A DNA stretch of 64,000 bases from Bacteroides salyersiae WAL 10018 = DSM 18765 = JCM 12988. GTDB taxonomy: Bacteria > Bacteroidota > Bacteroidia > Bacteroidales > Bacteroidaceae. The DNA is taken from the NCBI RefSeq assembly GCF_000381365.1, contig NZ_KB905467.1, positions 365,604 to 429,603 of the forward strand. The letters are read 5' to 3'. The notes below the pieces were generated by a model. The model saw only the letters and a program-made list of their open reading frames with translations, was not told the origin of the DNA and made no database searches. Numbering within the stretch: position 1 is the stretch's first letter; each line of letters begins with the position of its first letter. Below are positions 27,081 to 36,229 of this stretch, piece by piece. The translations under genes were made by a program, and so were the position numbers.

Positions 27081-28364
27081 TTATTCCTCGTTAATCTTTA
27101 GGATGATTACTCTTTTTGTGTTCCCGTCTATTCGAAAACGATTGTCGGTCCGTTCTCCTATTACCCAAGCTATTTTGTCCCCGCAGCATAGAATCCATTG
27201 TTGTTCTTTCCGGATGACGGAGAATTTTCTGTCTGTCAGGTAGTCGCTTACTTTTTTCTTTCCTTTCATTCCAAAAGGGATAAAGGTATCTCCCGTCTGC
27301 CATTTTCTTAAGCTGAGTTTTTCGACTAATTTGTCAGCATCAAAGTAGGCAATGTGTTTGTCGCGGGAAATAATAAAATCCCTTGTGTATTCTCTTTCTT
27401 CTCTGATTAGTTTGAAAGGAGGGTATTCTTTTTCTTCCTTTTTGTCTATCAGCAGATATTCTCTGTCTTTCGTTATTCTCCAACCTTCTTTGCTTATAAA
27501 TTGTTTGCCTGCTTGTTTATTTAATGCAGTCAGAATGTTTTTAGTTTGTGCCGGGTTGAATCCCAACGGATAGAGTATTTCGAATAGCAGTGTTTCCGGG
27601 GCGGGTTCGTTTAGCAATGCAGTGATACGGATATTGCCTTTTTCCATTATCCGTTGTTTCCCTTCATCTATACCTTTATTATATATACGCACTACATCGT
27701 TCAGATAATTACTGGTATCGATAATATGTTCTTTTGCTGCCGGATTAATTTCCTGCATAAGTGGCAACAGGTTCAGACGTATTTTGTTGCGGGTGTATTC
27801 GTCTTGCAGATTTGTACTGTCCGTCACGTATTGCTGACCGGTGCTTTGCAGGTAATCAATAATTTCTTTTCGGTCGATACATAAAAGCGGCCGCGCGATA
27901 TCTCCGTTTTTAGGCCGTATTCCCAATAATCCGTTTATTCCTGTCCCACGTATAAGATTAAGCAATACCGTCTCTACGCTGTCATCTTGATGGTGAGCCA
28001 CGGCGATGACATCGGCATTTGTCTGTTTTTTTATCTCTGCAAACCAGCGATAGCGCAATTCACGCGCTGCCATTTCAATCGATATTTTATTCTCGGTTGC
28101 ATATTGTTCTGTCTCGAAATGCACAATATGCAAGGGTATTTTCATTGTCGCACATAAATCCCGAACGAACCGTTCATCCCTGTCTGATTCTTCCTTCCGT
28201 AGATGGAAGTTGCAGTGTGCGGCTTCGCAATTATATCCCAATGTATGAAGAATGTGTAACAATGCCACCGAATCGGCACCACCGCTCAATGCTACGATAA
28301 TGTGGGCATTTGAAGAAAATAAATGCTCGTTATCAATATATTGTGCAACCTTTTTACGTATCAT
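27081..28364 (-). CDS. tilS: tRNA(Ile)-lysidine synthetase
   Basis: Converts C34 of the CAU-anticodon tRNA-Ile to lysidine using ATP and lysine, which is essential for AUA decoding. 427 residues. PP-loop [13 protein letters not shown] near residue 27, [34 protein letters not shown] and [11 protein letters not shown] are all family signatures. The C-terminal substrate-recognition domain has the [16 protein letters not shown] block. The leader is nearly absent: the -7 box lies five bases before the ATG. Confidence 0.96.
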   Translation of the reverse strand: MIRKKVAQYIDNEHLFSSNAHIIVALSGGADSVALLHILHTLGYNCEAAHCNFHLRKEESDRDERFVRDLCATMKIPLHIVHFETEQYATENKISIEMAARELRYRWFAEIKKQTNADVIAVAHHQDDSVETVLLNLIRGTGINGLLGIRPKNGDIARPLLCIDRKEIIDYLQSTGQQYVTDSTNLQDEYTRNKIRLNLLPLMQEINPAAKEHIIDTSNYLNDVVRIYNKGIDEGKQRIMEKGNIRITALLNEPAPETLLFEILYPLGFNPAQTKNILTALNKQAGKQFISKEGWRITKDREYLLIDKKEEKEYPPFKLIREEREYTRDFIISRDKHIAYFDADKLVEKLSLRKWQTGDTFIPFGMKGKKKVSDYLTDRKFSVIRKEQQWILCCGDKIAWVIGERTDNRFRIDGNTKRVIILKINEE

Positions 28365-28368
28365 GTTG

Positions 28369-28376
28369 CAAAGATA
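28369..28376 (-). promoter_or_regulatory. -7 box of tilS
   Basis: CAAAGATA reads TATCTTTG on the minus strand, immediately before the tilS ATG, so the mRNA would be almost leaderless. Confidence 0.55.
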
Positions 28377-28497
28377 AACATATTATAAATAATTTATAAA
28401 ATGATTCGAATAATAAAATTAAACCGGTCTGATTGTTGTAACATTTGGCGTGTCGTTTCGTGTGAAAAGTATCTCTATTTAAAAACATTCTAAATAA

Positions 28498-28529
28498 TTT
28501 GTATCGTAGAAACTTATCCGTTATCTTTG
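28498..28529 (+). promoter_or_regulatory. Promoter of feoAB
   Basis: TTTG at 28498-28501 and TATCTTTG at 28522-28529 are 20 bases apart, an excellent Bacteroides promoter. The ATG is 23 bases downstream. No obvious Fur box was recognised. Confidence 0.8.
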
Positions 28530-28551
28530 CAGAAAATTAATAGAACAAAGT

Positions 28552-31038
28552 ATGCGTTTGTCCGAATTAAGAACAGGAGAGAAGGGTGTTATTGTTAAGG
28601 TACTCGGCCACGGAGGCTTCCGTAAGCGTATTGTCGAGATGGGTTTTATCAAAGGTAAGACCGTAGAAGTATTACTCAACGCCCCCCTTAAAGACCCCAT
28701 TAAATACAAAGTATTAGGTTATGAGATTTCGCTTCGCCGGCAGGAGGCCGACATGATAGAAATCATCAGTGAACAAGAAGCGGCAGAACAGGTGCATCAG
28801 CATCAGGACTATCATCAAGGCATAAGCGAAAATGTTTATCCGGGTGAGGAAGAGTTGAAGCGGTTGGCACTTGGGAAGAGAAGAACTATTAATGTAGCTT
28901 TGGTTGGTAATCCGAATTGTGGAAAGACTTCTTTGTTTAATCTCGCATCCGGTGCTCACGAGCATGTGGGTAATTATAGCGGAGTGACTGTCGATGCTAA
29001 AGAAGGATATTTTGACTTTGAAGGTTATCATTTTAAGATAGTCGATCTCCCCGGTACTTACTCTCTTTCGGCCTATACACCCGAAGAAATTTATGTGCGC
29101 CGGCATATCATTGATGAAACTCCGGATGTGATCATTAACGTTGTGGATTCTTCCAATCTGGAGCGTAATCTCTATCTTACGACTCAGCTTATCGATATGA
29201 ACGTCCGCATGGTTATTGCCCTTAATATGTATGACGAACTTGAGTCCAGTGGCAATACTCTCGATTATCGATTGCTGAGCAGACTTTTCGGCGTGCCTAT
29301 GGTTCCTACTGTTTGTAAAAAGAATTTAGGTATCGACCATCTGTTCCATGTTATCATCAATCTTTATGAAGGGGGTGATTTCTTTGATAAAAATGGAAAT
29401 ATAAATCCGGAAGTTGCAAAAGAACTGCAAGACTGGCATCGTACCCACGTAGACGAAACTCATCACGAAGAACATTTGGAAGATTATGTTCATCCTCATA
29501 AATCGGGGGAACGCGTGTTCCGTCATATTCACATCAACCATGGCCCTGATTTGGAGAAAGCCATTGATGCGGTAAAAGAAGAAATCTCGAAAAATGAAGC
29601 CATCCGCTCTAAATATTCCACTCGTTTTCTTGCGATAAAACTTTTAGAAAACGATCCTGATGTTGAACGTATTATTCGTACGTTGCCCAATTCGGAAGAA
29701 ATTATCCGGATACGCGATAAGGCAGCGAAACGTATCATGGTTGCATTGAATGAAGATAGCGAATCTGCTATTACCGATGCAAAATATGGTTTTATTAGTG
29801 GTGCATTAAAAGAGACATTTATTGATAATCATCAGGAGAAGGCGCAGATGACGAAGGTCCTTGATGCCATCGTGACACATCGTGTGTGGGGATATCCCAT
29901 CTTTTTCCTTTTCATGTATATCATGTTTGAAGGTACTTTTGTGCTTGGGGAGTATCCGATGATGGGAATTGAATGGTTGGTAGAGGCGTTAGGGAGTCTG
30001 ATCAATAATCATATGGGCGAGGGGCCGTTGAAAGATATGTTGATAGATGGCATTATTGGTGGAGTAGGCGGGGTGATCGTCTTTTTGCCTAACATCTTGA
30101 TCCTTTATTTCTTTATTTCCCTTATGGAAGATTCCGGATATATGGCTCGTGCAGCTTTTATCATGGATAAAATAATGCATAAGATGGGACTTCACGGCAA
30201 ATCGTTTATTCCTCTTATTATGGGATTCGGATGTAATGTTCCCGCTATCATGGCTTCCCGTACCATAGAAAACAGGAAAAGCCGTCTTGTAACGATGCTT
30301 GTCAATCCGTTGATGTCCTGTAGCGCCCGTCTTCCGATTTATTTGTTGTTGGTAGGCGCTTTCTTCCCGAACAATGCAGGATTGGTATTGTTTTCTATTT
30401 ACTGTATCGGTATTTTGCTGGCAGTGCTGTTGGCTCGTTTGTTCAGCAAGTTTTTGGTTAAGGGTGATGATACTCCGTTTGTGATGGAACTGCCGCCTTA
30501 TCGTATGCCTACAATGAAAGCTATTTTCCGTCATACGTGGGATAAAGGTGAACAGTATCTTCGTAAGATGGGAGGAATTATAATGATTGCATCTGTCATT
30601 ATCTGGTTCTTGGGGTATTATCCCAATCATGATGCTTATGAGACGGTTGCCGAACAGCAAGAGAGCTCTTATATAGGGCAGATCGGAAAAGCAATCGAGC
30701 CGATAATCGAACCTATGGGATTTGATTGGAAGTTGGGCATTGGTCTGATTTCCGGAGTTGGTGCGAAAGAATTGGTGGTTAGTACGCTCGGTGTGCTTTA
30801 TACAAATGATGCTAATGTGGATGATACCACTTTAGGAGAGCGGATTCCGATAACTCCGTTTGTCGCTTTCTGTTATATGTTGTTTGTGTTGATATATTTT
30901 CCATGTATTGCTACATTTGCAGCTATAAAACAGGAGTCGGGAAGTTGGAAATGGGCATTTTTCACGGCGGGGTATACCACTGTATTGGCATGGGTATTGA
31001 CTTTTGCTGTTTATCAGATAGGAGGATTGTTTTTATGA
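28552..31038 (+). CDS. feoB: Ferrous iron transporter, FeoA-FeoB fusion
   Basis: 828 residues. Residues 1-75 are a FeoA SH3-like domain (MRLSELRTGEKGVIVKVLGH, then RIVEMGFIKG). A His-rich linker (HQHQDYHQG) leads to the FeoB G-domain with GNPNCGKTSLFNLASG (about 118-133), VDLPGTYSL and NMYDELE. The membrane part has Gate motifs, including MGFGCNVPAIMASRTIE and NPLMSCSARLPIYLLLVGAFF, and GVGAKELVVSTLGVLY. FeoB imports Fe(II) under anaerobic conditions. The fusion is common in Bacteroidetes. The stop overlaps the next gene start by four bases. Confidence 0.97.
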   Translation: MRLSELRTGEKGVIVKVLGHGGFRKRIVEMGFIKGKTVEVLLNAPLKDPIKYKVLGYEISLRRQEADMIEIISEQEAAEQVHQHQDYHQGISENVYPGEEELKRLALGKRRTINVALVGNPNCGKTSLFNLASGAHEHVGNYSGVTVDAKEGYFDFEGYHFKIVDLPGTYSLSAYTPEEIYVRRHIIDETPDVIINVVDSSNLERNLYLTTQLIDMNVRMVIALNMYDELESSGNTLDYRLLSRLFGVPMVPTVCKKNLGIDHLFHVIINLYEGGDFFDKNGNINPEVAKELQDWHRTHVDETHHEEHLEDYVHPHKSGERVFRHIHINHGPDLEKAIDAVKEEISKNEAIRSKYSTRFLAIKLLENDPDVERIIRTLPNSEEIIRIRDKAAKRIMVALNEDSESAITDAKYGFISGALKETFIDNHQEKAQMTKVLDAIVTHRVWGYPIFFLFMYIMFEGTFVLGEYPMMGIEWLVEALGSLINNHMGEGPLKDMLIDGIIGGVGGVIVFLPNILILYFFISLMEDSGYMARAAFIMDKIMHKMGLHGKSFIPLIMGFGCNVPAIMASRTIENRKSRLVTMLVNPLMSCSARLPIYLLLVGAFFPNNAGLVLFSIYCIGILLAVLLARLFSKFLVKGDDTPFVMELPPYRMPTMKAIFRHTWDKGEQYLRKMGGIIMIASVIIWFLGYYPNHDAYETVAEQQESSYIGQIGKAIEPIIEPMGFDWKLGIGLISGVGAKELVVSTLGVLYTNDANVDDTTLGERIPITPFVAFCYMLFVLIYFPCIATFAAIKQESGSWKWAFFTAGYTTVLAWVLTFAVYQIGGLFL

Positions 31039-31253
31039 CCTGGGATTGGCAGGAATGGGTCGTTGCTTTACTAATAGTGTTATGCGTGGCTCGTATGGTA
31101 TATGGGATTTATAATTTTTTTCGCAGTACGAAAAATAATGAAAATCCTTGTGCAAGTTGCGCAAGTGGCTGTGAATTAAAGCGTCAGCTCGATAAGAAGC
31201 AACAAGAGTGCAAAGTCACTAAAAAACATCCAAAGAAAAATTGCTGTGGATAG
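31035..31253 (+). CDS. FeoB-associated Cys-rich small membrane protein
   Basis: 72 residues starting at ATG 31035, whose last two bases fall in the feoB TGA (ATGA overlap), so it is translationally coupled to feoB. One membrane helix (about 8-28, VVALLIVLCVARMVYGIYNF) is followed by a soluble tail with six cysteines (PCASCASGCELK, then ECKVTK and KNCCG). The family regularly follows feoB and is thought to aid iron handling, by family knowledge. A longer frame upstream lies inside feoB and is rejected. Confidence 0.9.
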   Translation: MTWDWQEWVVALLIVLCVARMVYGIYNFFRSTKNNENPCASCASGCELKRQLDKKQQECKVTKKHPKKNCCG

Positions 31254-31284
31254 TTTGGTAGTTTGAAAATTTATACTACCTTTG
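31254..31284 (+). promoter_or_regulatory. Promoter of tRNA-Cys
   Basis: TTTG (31254-31257), 19 bases, then TACCTTTG (31277-31284). The tRNA starts 20 bases later. The -33 element touches the stop codon of the preceding gene. Confidence 0.7.
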
Positions 31285-31304
31285 CAACCGCAAATGGGAA
31301 ATAA

Positions 31305-31376
31305 GGTTCCTTGGATGAGTGGCTTAGTCAGTGGTCTGCAAAACCATGTACGGCGGTTCGAATCCGCCAGGAACCT
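31305..31376 (+). tRNA. tRNA-Cys (GCA)
   Basis: Cloverleaf with acceptor GGTTCCT / AGGAACC, anticodon stem GTGGT / ACCAT around loop CTGCAAA (anticodon GCA), T-arm GGCGG-TTCGAAT-CCGCC, and discriminator U73, the identity base for tRNA-Cys. CCA is not encoded. Confidence 0.95.
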
Positions 31377-31383
31377 CAATAGT

Positions 31384-31424
31384 AAAGCGCTAATTACTGA
31401 TAAATAAGTAATTAGCGCTTTTTT
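31384..31424 (+). terminator. Terminator of tRNA-Cys
   Basis: AAAGCGCTAATTACT pairs perfectly with AGTAATTAGCGCTTT over 15 bases around an eight-base loop, ending in TTTTTT. It marks the edge of the accessory island. Confidence 0.93.
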
Positions 31425-31524
31425 ATTTTAAGTCTTGAAGTGGCACTACAATATTCCGGGGTCAACGTAAAAATCTGAGGGGTAAATTTAAAAATTAGTA
31501 TTTTTGCCTTCAAATTTATTTAGT

Positions 31525-31632
31525 ATGGATTCCAATGGTTATCGCTTTTTGCTTCCTGAAGGTACTTTAGATTACTTTGATCTTGTAGATGTGCAGGAAA
31601 CCTGTTATAGATTCTATCAAGAAGGATATTAA
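31525..31632 (+). pseudogene. Remnant of an IS-encoded protein N-terminus
   Basis: A 35-codon frame starting MDSNGYRFLLPEGTLDYFDL, then LVDVQ, looks like the opening of a short protein encoded in Bacteroides insertion sequences beside the transposase. It loses that similarity after DVQ and soon meets a stop. The family match is from memory and should be searched. The following 200 bases hold further short open pieces (for example DINELKGRVQYYEGK) of unclear origin. Confidence 0.4.
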
Positions 31633-31851
31633 TGAACTGAAAGGTAGGGTTCAGTATTATGAGGGGAAAAGTATAATAGGGAACAATCAAATCTAACCAT
31701 AGGTTACAATTGTCTTATGGTTATGGAACAGATATTTAATGAGGAACAGCAGGAAAAAGCGCAATTCATTTCGAATCATCCTTTGGCTAAGTTATCGGAC
31801 TTGCGCTCAAATGAAATAAAAGATTTGGCGACAGTGTAGTGTTGCTATTTA

Positions 31852-32074
31852 GGCAAGATTGACGGTAGTGGTTGTGCTTTCCGACTGTTGACGAATTTAT
31901 ACTTCTTCTCAATAGCTACGTTGTTATTACCTTGAAGGGTAGTAATGATGCCAAAATTGACTATTGCAAGGCATTGGAAAAGTCACACACGGAACATTCG
32001 ACGGAAGGCTTTCAGCAGTTGGTTGTTGAAGTGGAGATAGCTGCTTTGCAGAGGTATTTGTCTATCATAGCTTA
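31852..32074 (+). pseudogene. Degenerate 3' part of a Fic-domain gene
   Basis: Two overlapping frames together resemble the end of a Fic/DOC AMP-transferase. Frame 1 (31852 on) reads KIDGSGCAFRLLTNL, a decayed form of the HPFxDGNGRxxRLLMNL active-site motif with Arg changed to Cys and the catalytic His absent. After an apparent one-base loss near 31900, the next frame reads LLNSYVVITLKGSNDAKI, then CKALEKSHTEHSTEGFQQLV, matching the usual C-terminal part. The 5' part is missing. Clearly non-functional as AMP-transferase. Confidence 0.6.
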
Positions 32075-32108
32075 ACAGGTTATTTGAGAAGAAGTAAATT
32101 GTAGACAT

Positions 32109-32579
32109 ATGGATATTAAGGATAAAATAACTCAAACCCTCATAGGTATAACTGCTCAATTGCAGGAAATAAGTTCAGAGTTCTATATTATAGGTGCGTC
32201 TGCTATGATTTTGTCGAATATAAAGATAGGAGAAACATCAGATATTGATATTCTGACAACTGAAATGAATGCATCTAAGTTGCAATATTTACTGAAAGCG
32301 TATATGGAAGTTTCCCCTGAAACCAAAGAGAATGATTTATTTCACTCTAATTTTGCCAGATTTAATCTTCCTCTAATGGATATAGAGGTCATGGGAAACC
32401 TCCAAGTCAAGAAGAATAATATTTGGCAACCTGTTTGTGTACAAGAATATAGAGAAGTTTCAGTTGGAAAAATGATTGTCAGAATACCAACAATTGAAGA
32501 GCAAAAAAGAATTTTATCTCTTTTTGGTAGAGAAAAAGATTTAAAAAGACTTCAAATATTGAATCAGTACTCTTTATGA
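32109..32579 (+). CDS. Nucleotidyltransferase-fold protein (DUF6036/AbiEii-like)
   Basis: 156 residues. FYIIGASAMILSN, then GETSDIDILTTE, fits the minimal nucleotidyltransferase signature G-[GSA]-S-x(n)-D-x-D. A third carboxylate may be in LMDIEVMGN. The C-terminal IPTIEEQKRILSLFGREKDL is typical of this family, in which the protein often pairs with a second gene in toxin-antitoxin or defence modules. The likely partner position upstream is now occupied by the Fic remnant. The downstream side holds the IS256 element. AT-rich like the rest of the island. Confidence 0.7.
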   Translation: MDIKDKITQTLIGITAQLQEISSEFYIIGASAMILSNIKIGETSDIDILTTEMNASKLQYLLKAYMEVSPETKENDLFHSNFARFNLPLMDIEVMGNLQVKKNNIWQPVCVQEYREVSVGKMIVRIPTIEEQKRILSLFGREKDLKRLQILNQYSL

Positions 32580-32670
32580 TGTGTCATATAGGGAGTATCA
32601 TTGGATATCAGATTATATTATAATGGAGCAGACTCTCCGGAAAGGAGAGATTCTATATTTATCAGTACCT

Positions 32671-32678
32671 GTATAATT
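32671..32678. repeat. Target-site duplication, left copy (GTATAATT)
   Basis: The eight bases immediately left of the IS terminal repeat are identical to 34046-34053. Confidence 0.92.
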
Positions 32679-34045
32679 GGCAGTATCCATAATTTTGTGT
32701 AAATAGAAACGGGATTCAGTTATAAGTTCTCTTATATCTGAATTCTGTTTTCAAAAATAAGCATAAATTGATTCATAATCAATCCCCAGTTAGTAATCGG
32801 CATTGTCCATTTCTTCTCAATCTCCATCAGAGAAAGGTATACCATTTTCTTCACAGCATCATCCGAAGGGAATGAAAGTTTTGATTTAGTGTACTTTCTG
32901 ATTTTTCCATTCAGATTTTCTATGAGGTTTGTTGTGTAGATTATTTTCCTGATTTCCAATGGGAACTGGAAGAAAACAGTCAGGTCATCCCAGTTATTCC
33001 TCCATGAGAGGATGGCATAAGGGTACTTCCCTCCCCATTTCTTTTCCAAATTATCCAGTTCCACGACAGCAGCCTCCTTGTTGGGCGCGTTATAGATGTT
33101 CTTCATATCGGCTGTAAACTCTTTCTTGTCCTTGTAAACGACATATTTGCAGGAGTTCCTAATCTGATGTACGACACATATTTGCGTGGAAGATTGAGGA
33201 AATACGGCACGTATGGTGTCGGTAAATCCGTTCAGGTTGTCAGTGCAGGTAATCAGTATGTCCTGCACTCCGCGGGCCTTCAAATCTGTCAGGACACCCA
33301 TCCAGAATGAAGAACTTTCTGATTTTCCCACCCACATGCCAAGGACTTCCTTCAAGCCGTTCTGTTTCAGACCGATACAGAGATAGACAGTCTTGTTGAT
33401 GATTTTACCGTTGTCACGAACCTTGAAGACAATACCGTCCATCCAAACGATAAGATAGACCGGGTCCAAAGGGCGGTTCTGCCATTCCTGAGCAGCTTGA
33501 TTGACTTTGTTCGTGATGATGGAAATGGCTGATGTGGACAGTTCTATCTCATAGATTTCACGCATCTCCTCTTCTATGTCGGACACGCTCATTCCTTTGG
33601 CATATAGGGAGATAACAAGTTTTTCTATGGAAAGCCCACGACTCTCGTGTTTGGGAACAACTATGGGCTCGAATTCACCGTTACGGTCACGGGGAATAGG
33701 TATGACCGCTTCACCGTGTTCGGTTTGGATTTTCTTGGGGTAGCTGCCGTTACGGGAATTGCCGCTGTTATGACCGGAAACCGAATTCTTCTCATAACCC
33801 AGATGGGCATCCATCTCACCTTCAAGCATTTTCTCCAATACCTGCGCGTGTAACTGCTTCAGAAACTTGCTGACATCAGCTTCTGTTTTGAACTGGCTAA
33901 GGAACTCCTTACTTAATACCTCATCAGGCACTACATGATTCTTCTCTTTCATAATTTTCTTCATTTTGCAAAGCTATTAAATAAAAAATACGGAACCCAT
34001 ACTGAAGCCCGTATTTTACATTTACACAAAATATTTTATAGTGCC
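32679..34045 (-). mobile_element. IS256-family insertion sequence, intact
   Basis: 1367 bases. The left end GGCAGTATCC and the right end (reverse complement GGCACTATAA) begin imperfect inverted repeats of about 45 bases sharing TTTTGTGTAAAT and ACGGG-TTCAGT. Flanking GTATAATT on both sides is a perfect 8-bp duplication, the usual size for IS256 elements. It carries a single full-length transposase, so it is complete and probably recent. Confidence 0.93.
32732..33964 (-). CDS. IS256-family transposase (mutator type, DDE)
   Basis: 410 residues, the usual length. Conserved pieces: [59 protein letters not shown] (first Asp of the DDE triad), [13 protein letters not shown] (second Asp), [16 protein letters not shown] with the C/H signature, and [14 protein letters not shown] containing the catalytic Glu. 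The frame is intact and inside intact terminal repeats, so the element should be active. Confidence 0.96.
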   Translation of the reverse strand: MKKIMKEKNHVVPDEVLSKEFLSQFKTEADVSKFLKQLHAQVLEKMLEGEMDAHLGYEKNSVSGHNSGNSRNGSYPKKIQTEHGEAVIPIPRDRNGEFEPIVVPKHESRGLSIEKLVISLYAKGMSVSDIEEEMREIYEIELSTSAISIITNKVNQAAQEWQNRPLDPVYLIVWMDGIVFKVRDNGKIINKTVYLCIGLKQNGLKEVLGMWVGKSESSSFWMGVLTDLKARGVQDILITCTDNLNGFTDTIRAVFPQSSTQICVVHQIRNSCKYVVYKDKKEFTADMKNIYNAPNKEAAVVELDNLEKKWGGKYPYAILSWRNNWDDLTVFFQFPLEIRKIIYTTNLIENLNGKIRKYTKSKLSFPSDDAVKKMVYLSLMEIEKKWTMPITNWGLIMNQFMLIFENRIQI

Positions 34046-34053
34046 GTATAATT
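34046..34053. repeat. Target-site duplication, right copy (GTATAATT)
   Basis: Identical to 32671-32678. Its last two bases are part of the stop codon of the GNAT gene on the minus strand, so the insertion fell directly after that gene without truncating it. Confidence 0.92.
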
Positions 34054-34519
34054 ATTCAAGTACTTGTTTCTCAGCTTTTAAAGATGAAGTACATTTTATC
34101 ATAGGAGTGTATTTCAGCCCATCGGTTTCTTGCTTTTCATTTATTTTTGAAAAGCCTAAACTTTCGTAGAACCTCACAGCATAGGATGAAGAATTTACAG
34201 TTATTTTGTCTGCTATTTGATTTGCATAAGCATAGTCGAACAATTTTCTGCCTATACCTTTGCGATGATGGTCGGGATTTATAAAAAACAGAGAGATATG
34301 TGCACCGTTGAGCTTAGTCCCGATAATACCGATAAGCTCATTGTTATCAAAAGCTCCGCAAACAGTGAGTTCATTCATCAGCTTTTTGTTGTGGATGAAC
34401 TTTTTAAATGTTTCTAATCCGTTGGTGTCAAAGTCGGTTGTTCCGCACTTGGTAAATACATCAAGTGATAGTGCAACCGCTTTGTCATATTCCTCATGAT
34501 TTAATTGTCGGATATTCAT
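34052..34519 (-). CDS. GNAT-family N-acetyltransferase (first)
   Basis: 155 residues with GNAT core motifs: a strand ELIGIIGTKL, then ISLFFINPDHHRKGIGRKLF (Q/R-x-x-G-x-G/A acetyl-CoA loop as RKGIGRK at about residue 88) and a C-terminal SYAVRFYESLGFSKI. Substrate unknown; it could be a small molecule or protein N-terminus. It starts three bases after the stop of the second GNAT gene, so both are in one operon with the methyltransferase. The stop codon abuts the IS256 insertion. Confidence 0.9.
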   Translation of the reverse strand: MNIRQLNHEEYDKAVALSLDVFTKCGTTDFDTNGLETFKKFIHNKKLMNELTVCGAFDNNELIGIIGTKLNGAHISLFFINPDHHRKGIGRKLFDYAYANQIADKITVNSSSYAVRFYESLGFSKINEKQETDGLKYTPMIKCTSSLKAEKQVLE

Positions 34520-34522
34520 ACT

Positions 34523-35005
34523 TTATTTTGTTAAATTCTTCGCCATCCAGTAATTAGTCAGACAAAGCTGATTAGCCCTGCGCTTTTGTTCTACTTCTAC
34601 TATGTAACCCTGTTTTTCAAAAAAAGGACGGGCGGTTATGCTTACTTCTGATGTAATGCGCATAATCCCTTCTTTAATAGCATATCGTTCTATTTCTTCC
34701 AAAAGCATAGTTGCGATACCTTTACCTTGAAAGTCTTTGTGGACGAACATAGAGTGTAGGTATCCTTGTGGGGTGATGGATGAGAAACCTACGAGTTGAG
34801 ACTGCTGATTAACGGCAACAATAAAATAGTGAGTTTCTATCATCTTTCCTATTTTGGAAAGATCATCTCCGCACGATGCCCAGTCTTCAACTTCCTCTTG
34901 TGAATAATCATGCCTGTTTATTACAAGTACGGTATTTTTATATAAATCCTTTAGCTCAACGATGTCCGATTGTTGTGCTACTCTGATCGTGAAATCTGTT
35001 TTCAT
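34523..35005 (-). CDS. GNAT-family N-acetyltransferase (second)
   Basis: 160 residues. QLVGFSSITPQGYLHSMFV leads into the acetyl-CoA loop KDFQGKGIATMLLEEIE (about residues 97-113), and EVSITARPFFEKQGYIVEVE is the typical last motif. Resembles the YafP-like group, which acetylates small toxic or antibiotic molecules; that substrate idea is inference. Sits 13 bases after the methyltransferase stop and three bases before the next GNAT. Confidence 0.9.
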   Translation of the reverse strand: MKTDFTIRVAQQSDIVELKDLYKNTVLVINRHDYSQEEVEDWASCGDDLSKIGKMIETHYFIVAVNQQSQLVGFSSITPQGYLHSMFVHKDFQGKGIATMLLEEIERYAIKEGIMRITSEVSITARPFFEKQGYIVEVEQKRRANQLCLTNYWMAKNLTK

Positions 35006-35018
35006 TTTCTATTTTGAA

Positions 35019-35780
35019 TCAGTGATTGAATGTTAGAACGTATATCTGCTTTTCCGAAGTGTCCTTAAATACTTCTTCTTCAAAACTTCCAAACTTGTGG
35101 ATGATATTAAATCCGGCCCATTTCAGATATGAATCTAATTCCTGAGGGAAAAATAATCTCATATCCATATTTTGAATTGACTGAAACTCACCATTTATAA
35201 AATAATGCCATTTTATACGGTTTATTTGAGTTGCATTTTCATAATGCATTATTTGTTTTATCAATACTTCCCTACCATCATTGGTTGTATATTCGGCAAT
35301 TACTTTTTGTTCTTTTTCGCTTTCGACAATATACTGAATATTGGGATTAAAGCAGTCTAACAGAAATAATCCTCCTTTTTTGAGATGATTTTCAACACTC
35401 TTTAGTGCTTTAAATAAATCTTCATTTTTATATAAATGATGGATTGAATTGAAAGGAATAAAGATAAGGTCGAATTTCTCTTGTAAATTTAATGTCCTGA
35501 TGTCTGCTTCAATAAAATTGATCTCTAATCCTGCTTCGAAAGCTTTTATTTTTGCTTGCTTCAGCATTGATGGAGTGTAATCAACTCCACTGATATGGTA
35601 TCCGTCTTTTGCGATTGGAATCGTAAGCCTGCCTGTGCCACAGCAGAGTTCAAGTATTTTAGCATTCTTGTTTTGAGGTAACCACTTCTTATAAAATTGC
35701 AAATCAGATAAGAAGATGTTTAATCCATCATATATATTTGCGTCATAAATCAAATCACCAACTCTATAATCTGTATTCAT
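35019..35780 (-). CDS. Class I SAM-dependent methyltransferase
   Basis: 253 residues. SAM-binding motif I KILELCCGTGRLTIPIA (about 40-56), motif II around YHISGVDYTPSMLKQA, motif IV FDLIFIPFNSIHHL, and GGLFLLDCFNPN. Usual for small-molecule methyltransferases. First gene of a three-gene unit with two acetyltransferases, which suggests a small modification or resistance cassette carried on the island; no substrate can be read from sequence. Confidence 0.9.
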   Translation of the reverse strand: MNTDYRVGDLIYDANIYDGLNIFLSDLQFYKKWLPQNKNAKILELCCGTGRLTIPIAKDGYHISGVDYTPSMLKQAKIKAFEAGLEINFIEADIRTLNLQEKFDLIFIPFNSIHHLYKNEDLFKALKSVENHLKKGGLFLLDCFNPNIQYIVESEKEQKVIAEYTTNDGREVLIKQIMHYENATQINRIKWHYFINGEFQSIQNMDMRLFFPQELDSYLKWAGFNIIHKFGSFEEEVFKDTSEKQIYVLTFNH

Positions 35781-36162
35781 TTTATTTTTAAATTATATTT
35801 ATTGTACAATCTTATTGAAGTGCATTTTTATTAGTGCTAACTTGTTTATGGGTATAACTCAGATATCTTTATCATGCTATACGTTAGTAATAGTGTGTGC
35901 CTTTTCCTGAAATTTATGTATATATGCGCAAAATTAATAATTTCAATCATAATCTTGTGAATCAAATAAATAAAAAAACAACTCTTCTGAGAAATATCTT
36001 GTATTCCTAAAAGCATTCAACCGAAAAGACGCACTCTTTTATATGCTAAATAGCATAGCTAATGGGGGCTACGTATGACCTTGCCGTTGGATTTATAAGT
36101 AATAGCCTTGTGAAAGTGATTTGTTTATATGGTAAATGCCTTATTATACGAAGCGCTATTAT
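35781..36162. other. Gene-free stretch upstream of the methyltransferase
   Basis: AT-rich, no gene seen. CAAAATTA at 35929-35936 could be a minus-strand -7 box (TAATTTTG) for the methyltransferase operon, but no well-spaced -33 element accompanies it. A tRNA-end duplicate or recombination site was looked for and not recognised. Confidence 0.45.
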
Positions 36163-36229
36163 GGTGGAATATCTATGCGAAAAGAGGGATTAATAAATAA
36201 GTTCCTCTTTTCGCATTAGATATTCTACC
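36163..36229. repeat. Long hairpin just upstream of the GH3 gene
   Basis: Left arm 36163-36187 (GGTGGAATATCTATGCGAAA, then AGAGG) pairs with right arm 36204-36229 with one mismatch and one bulged base, across a 16-base loop. The arm is followed by TTTATTTTTCT on the plus strand. It could be an intrinsic terminator marking the end of the island side, an attenuator in the GH3 leader, or a transposition scar. Confidence 0.7.

Noticed and set aside
29989-30660. 223-codon minus-strand frame inside feoB
   Set aside because: Antisense shadow of the FeoB membrane domain with no domain or promoter.
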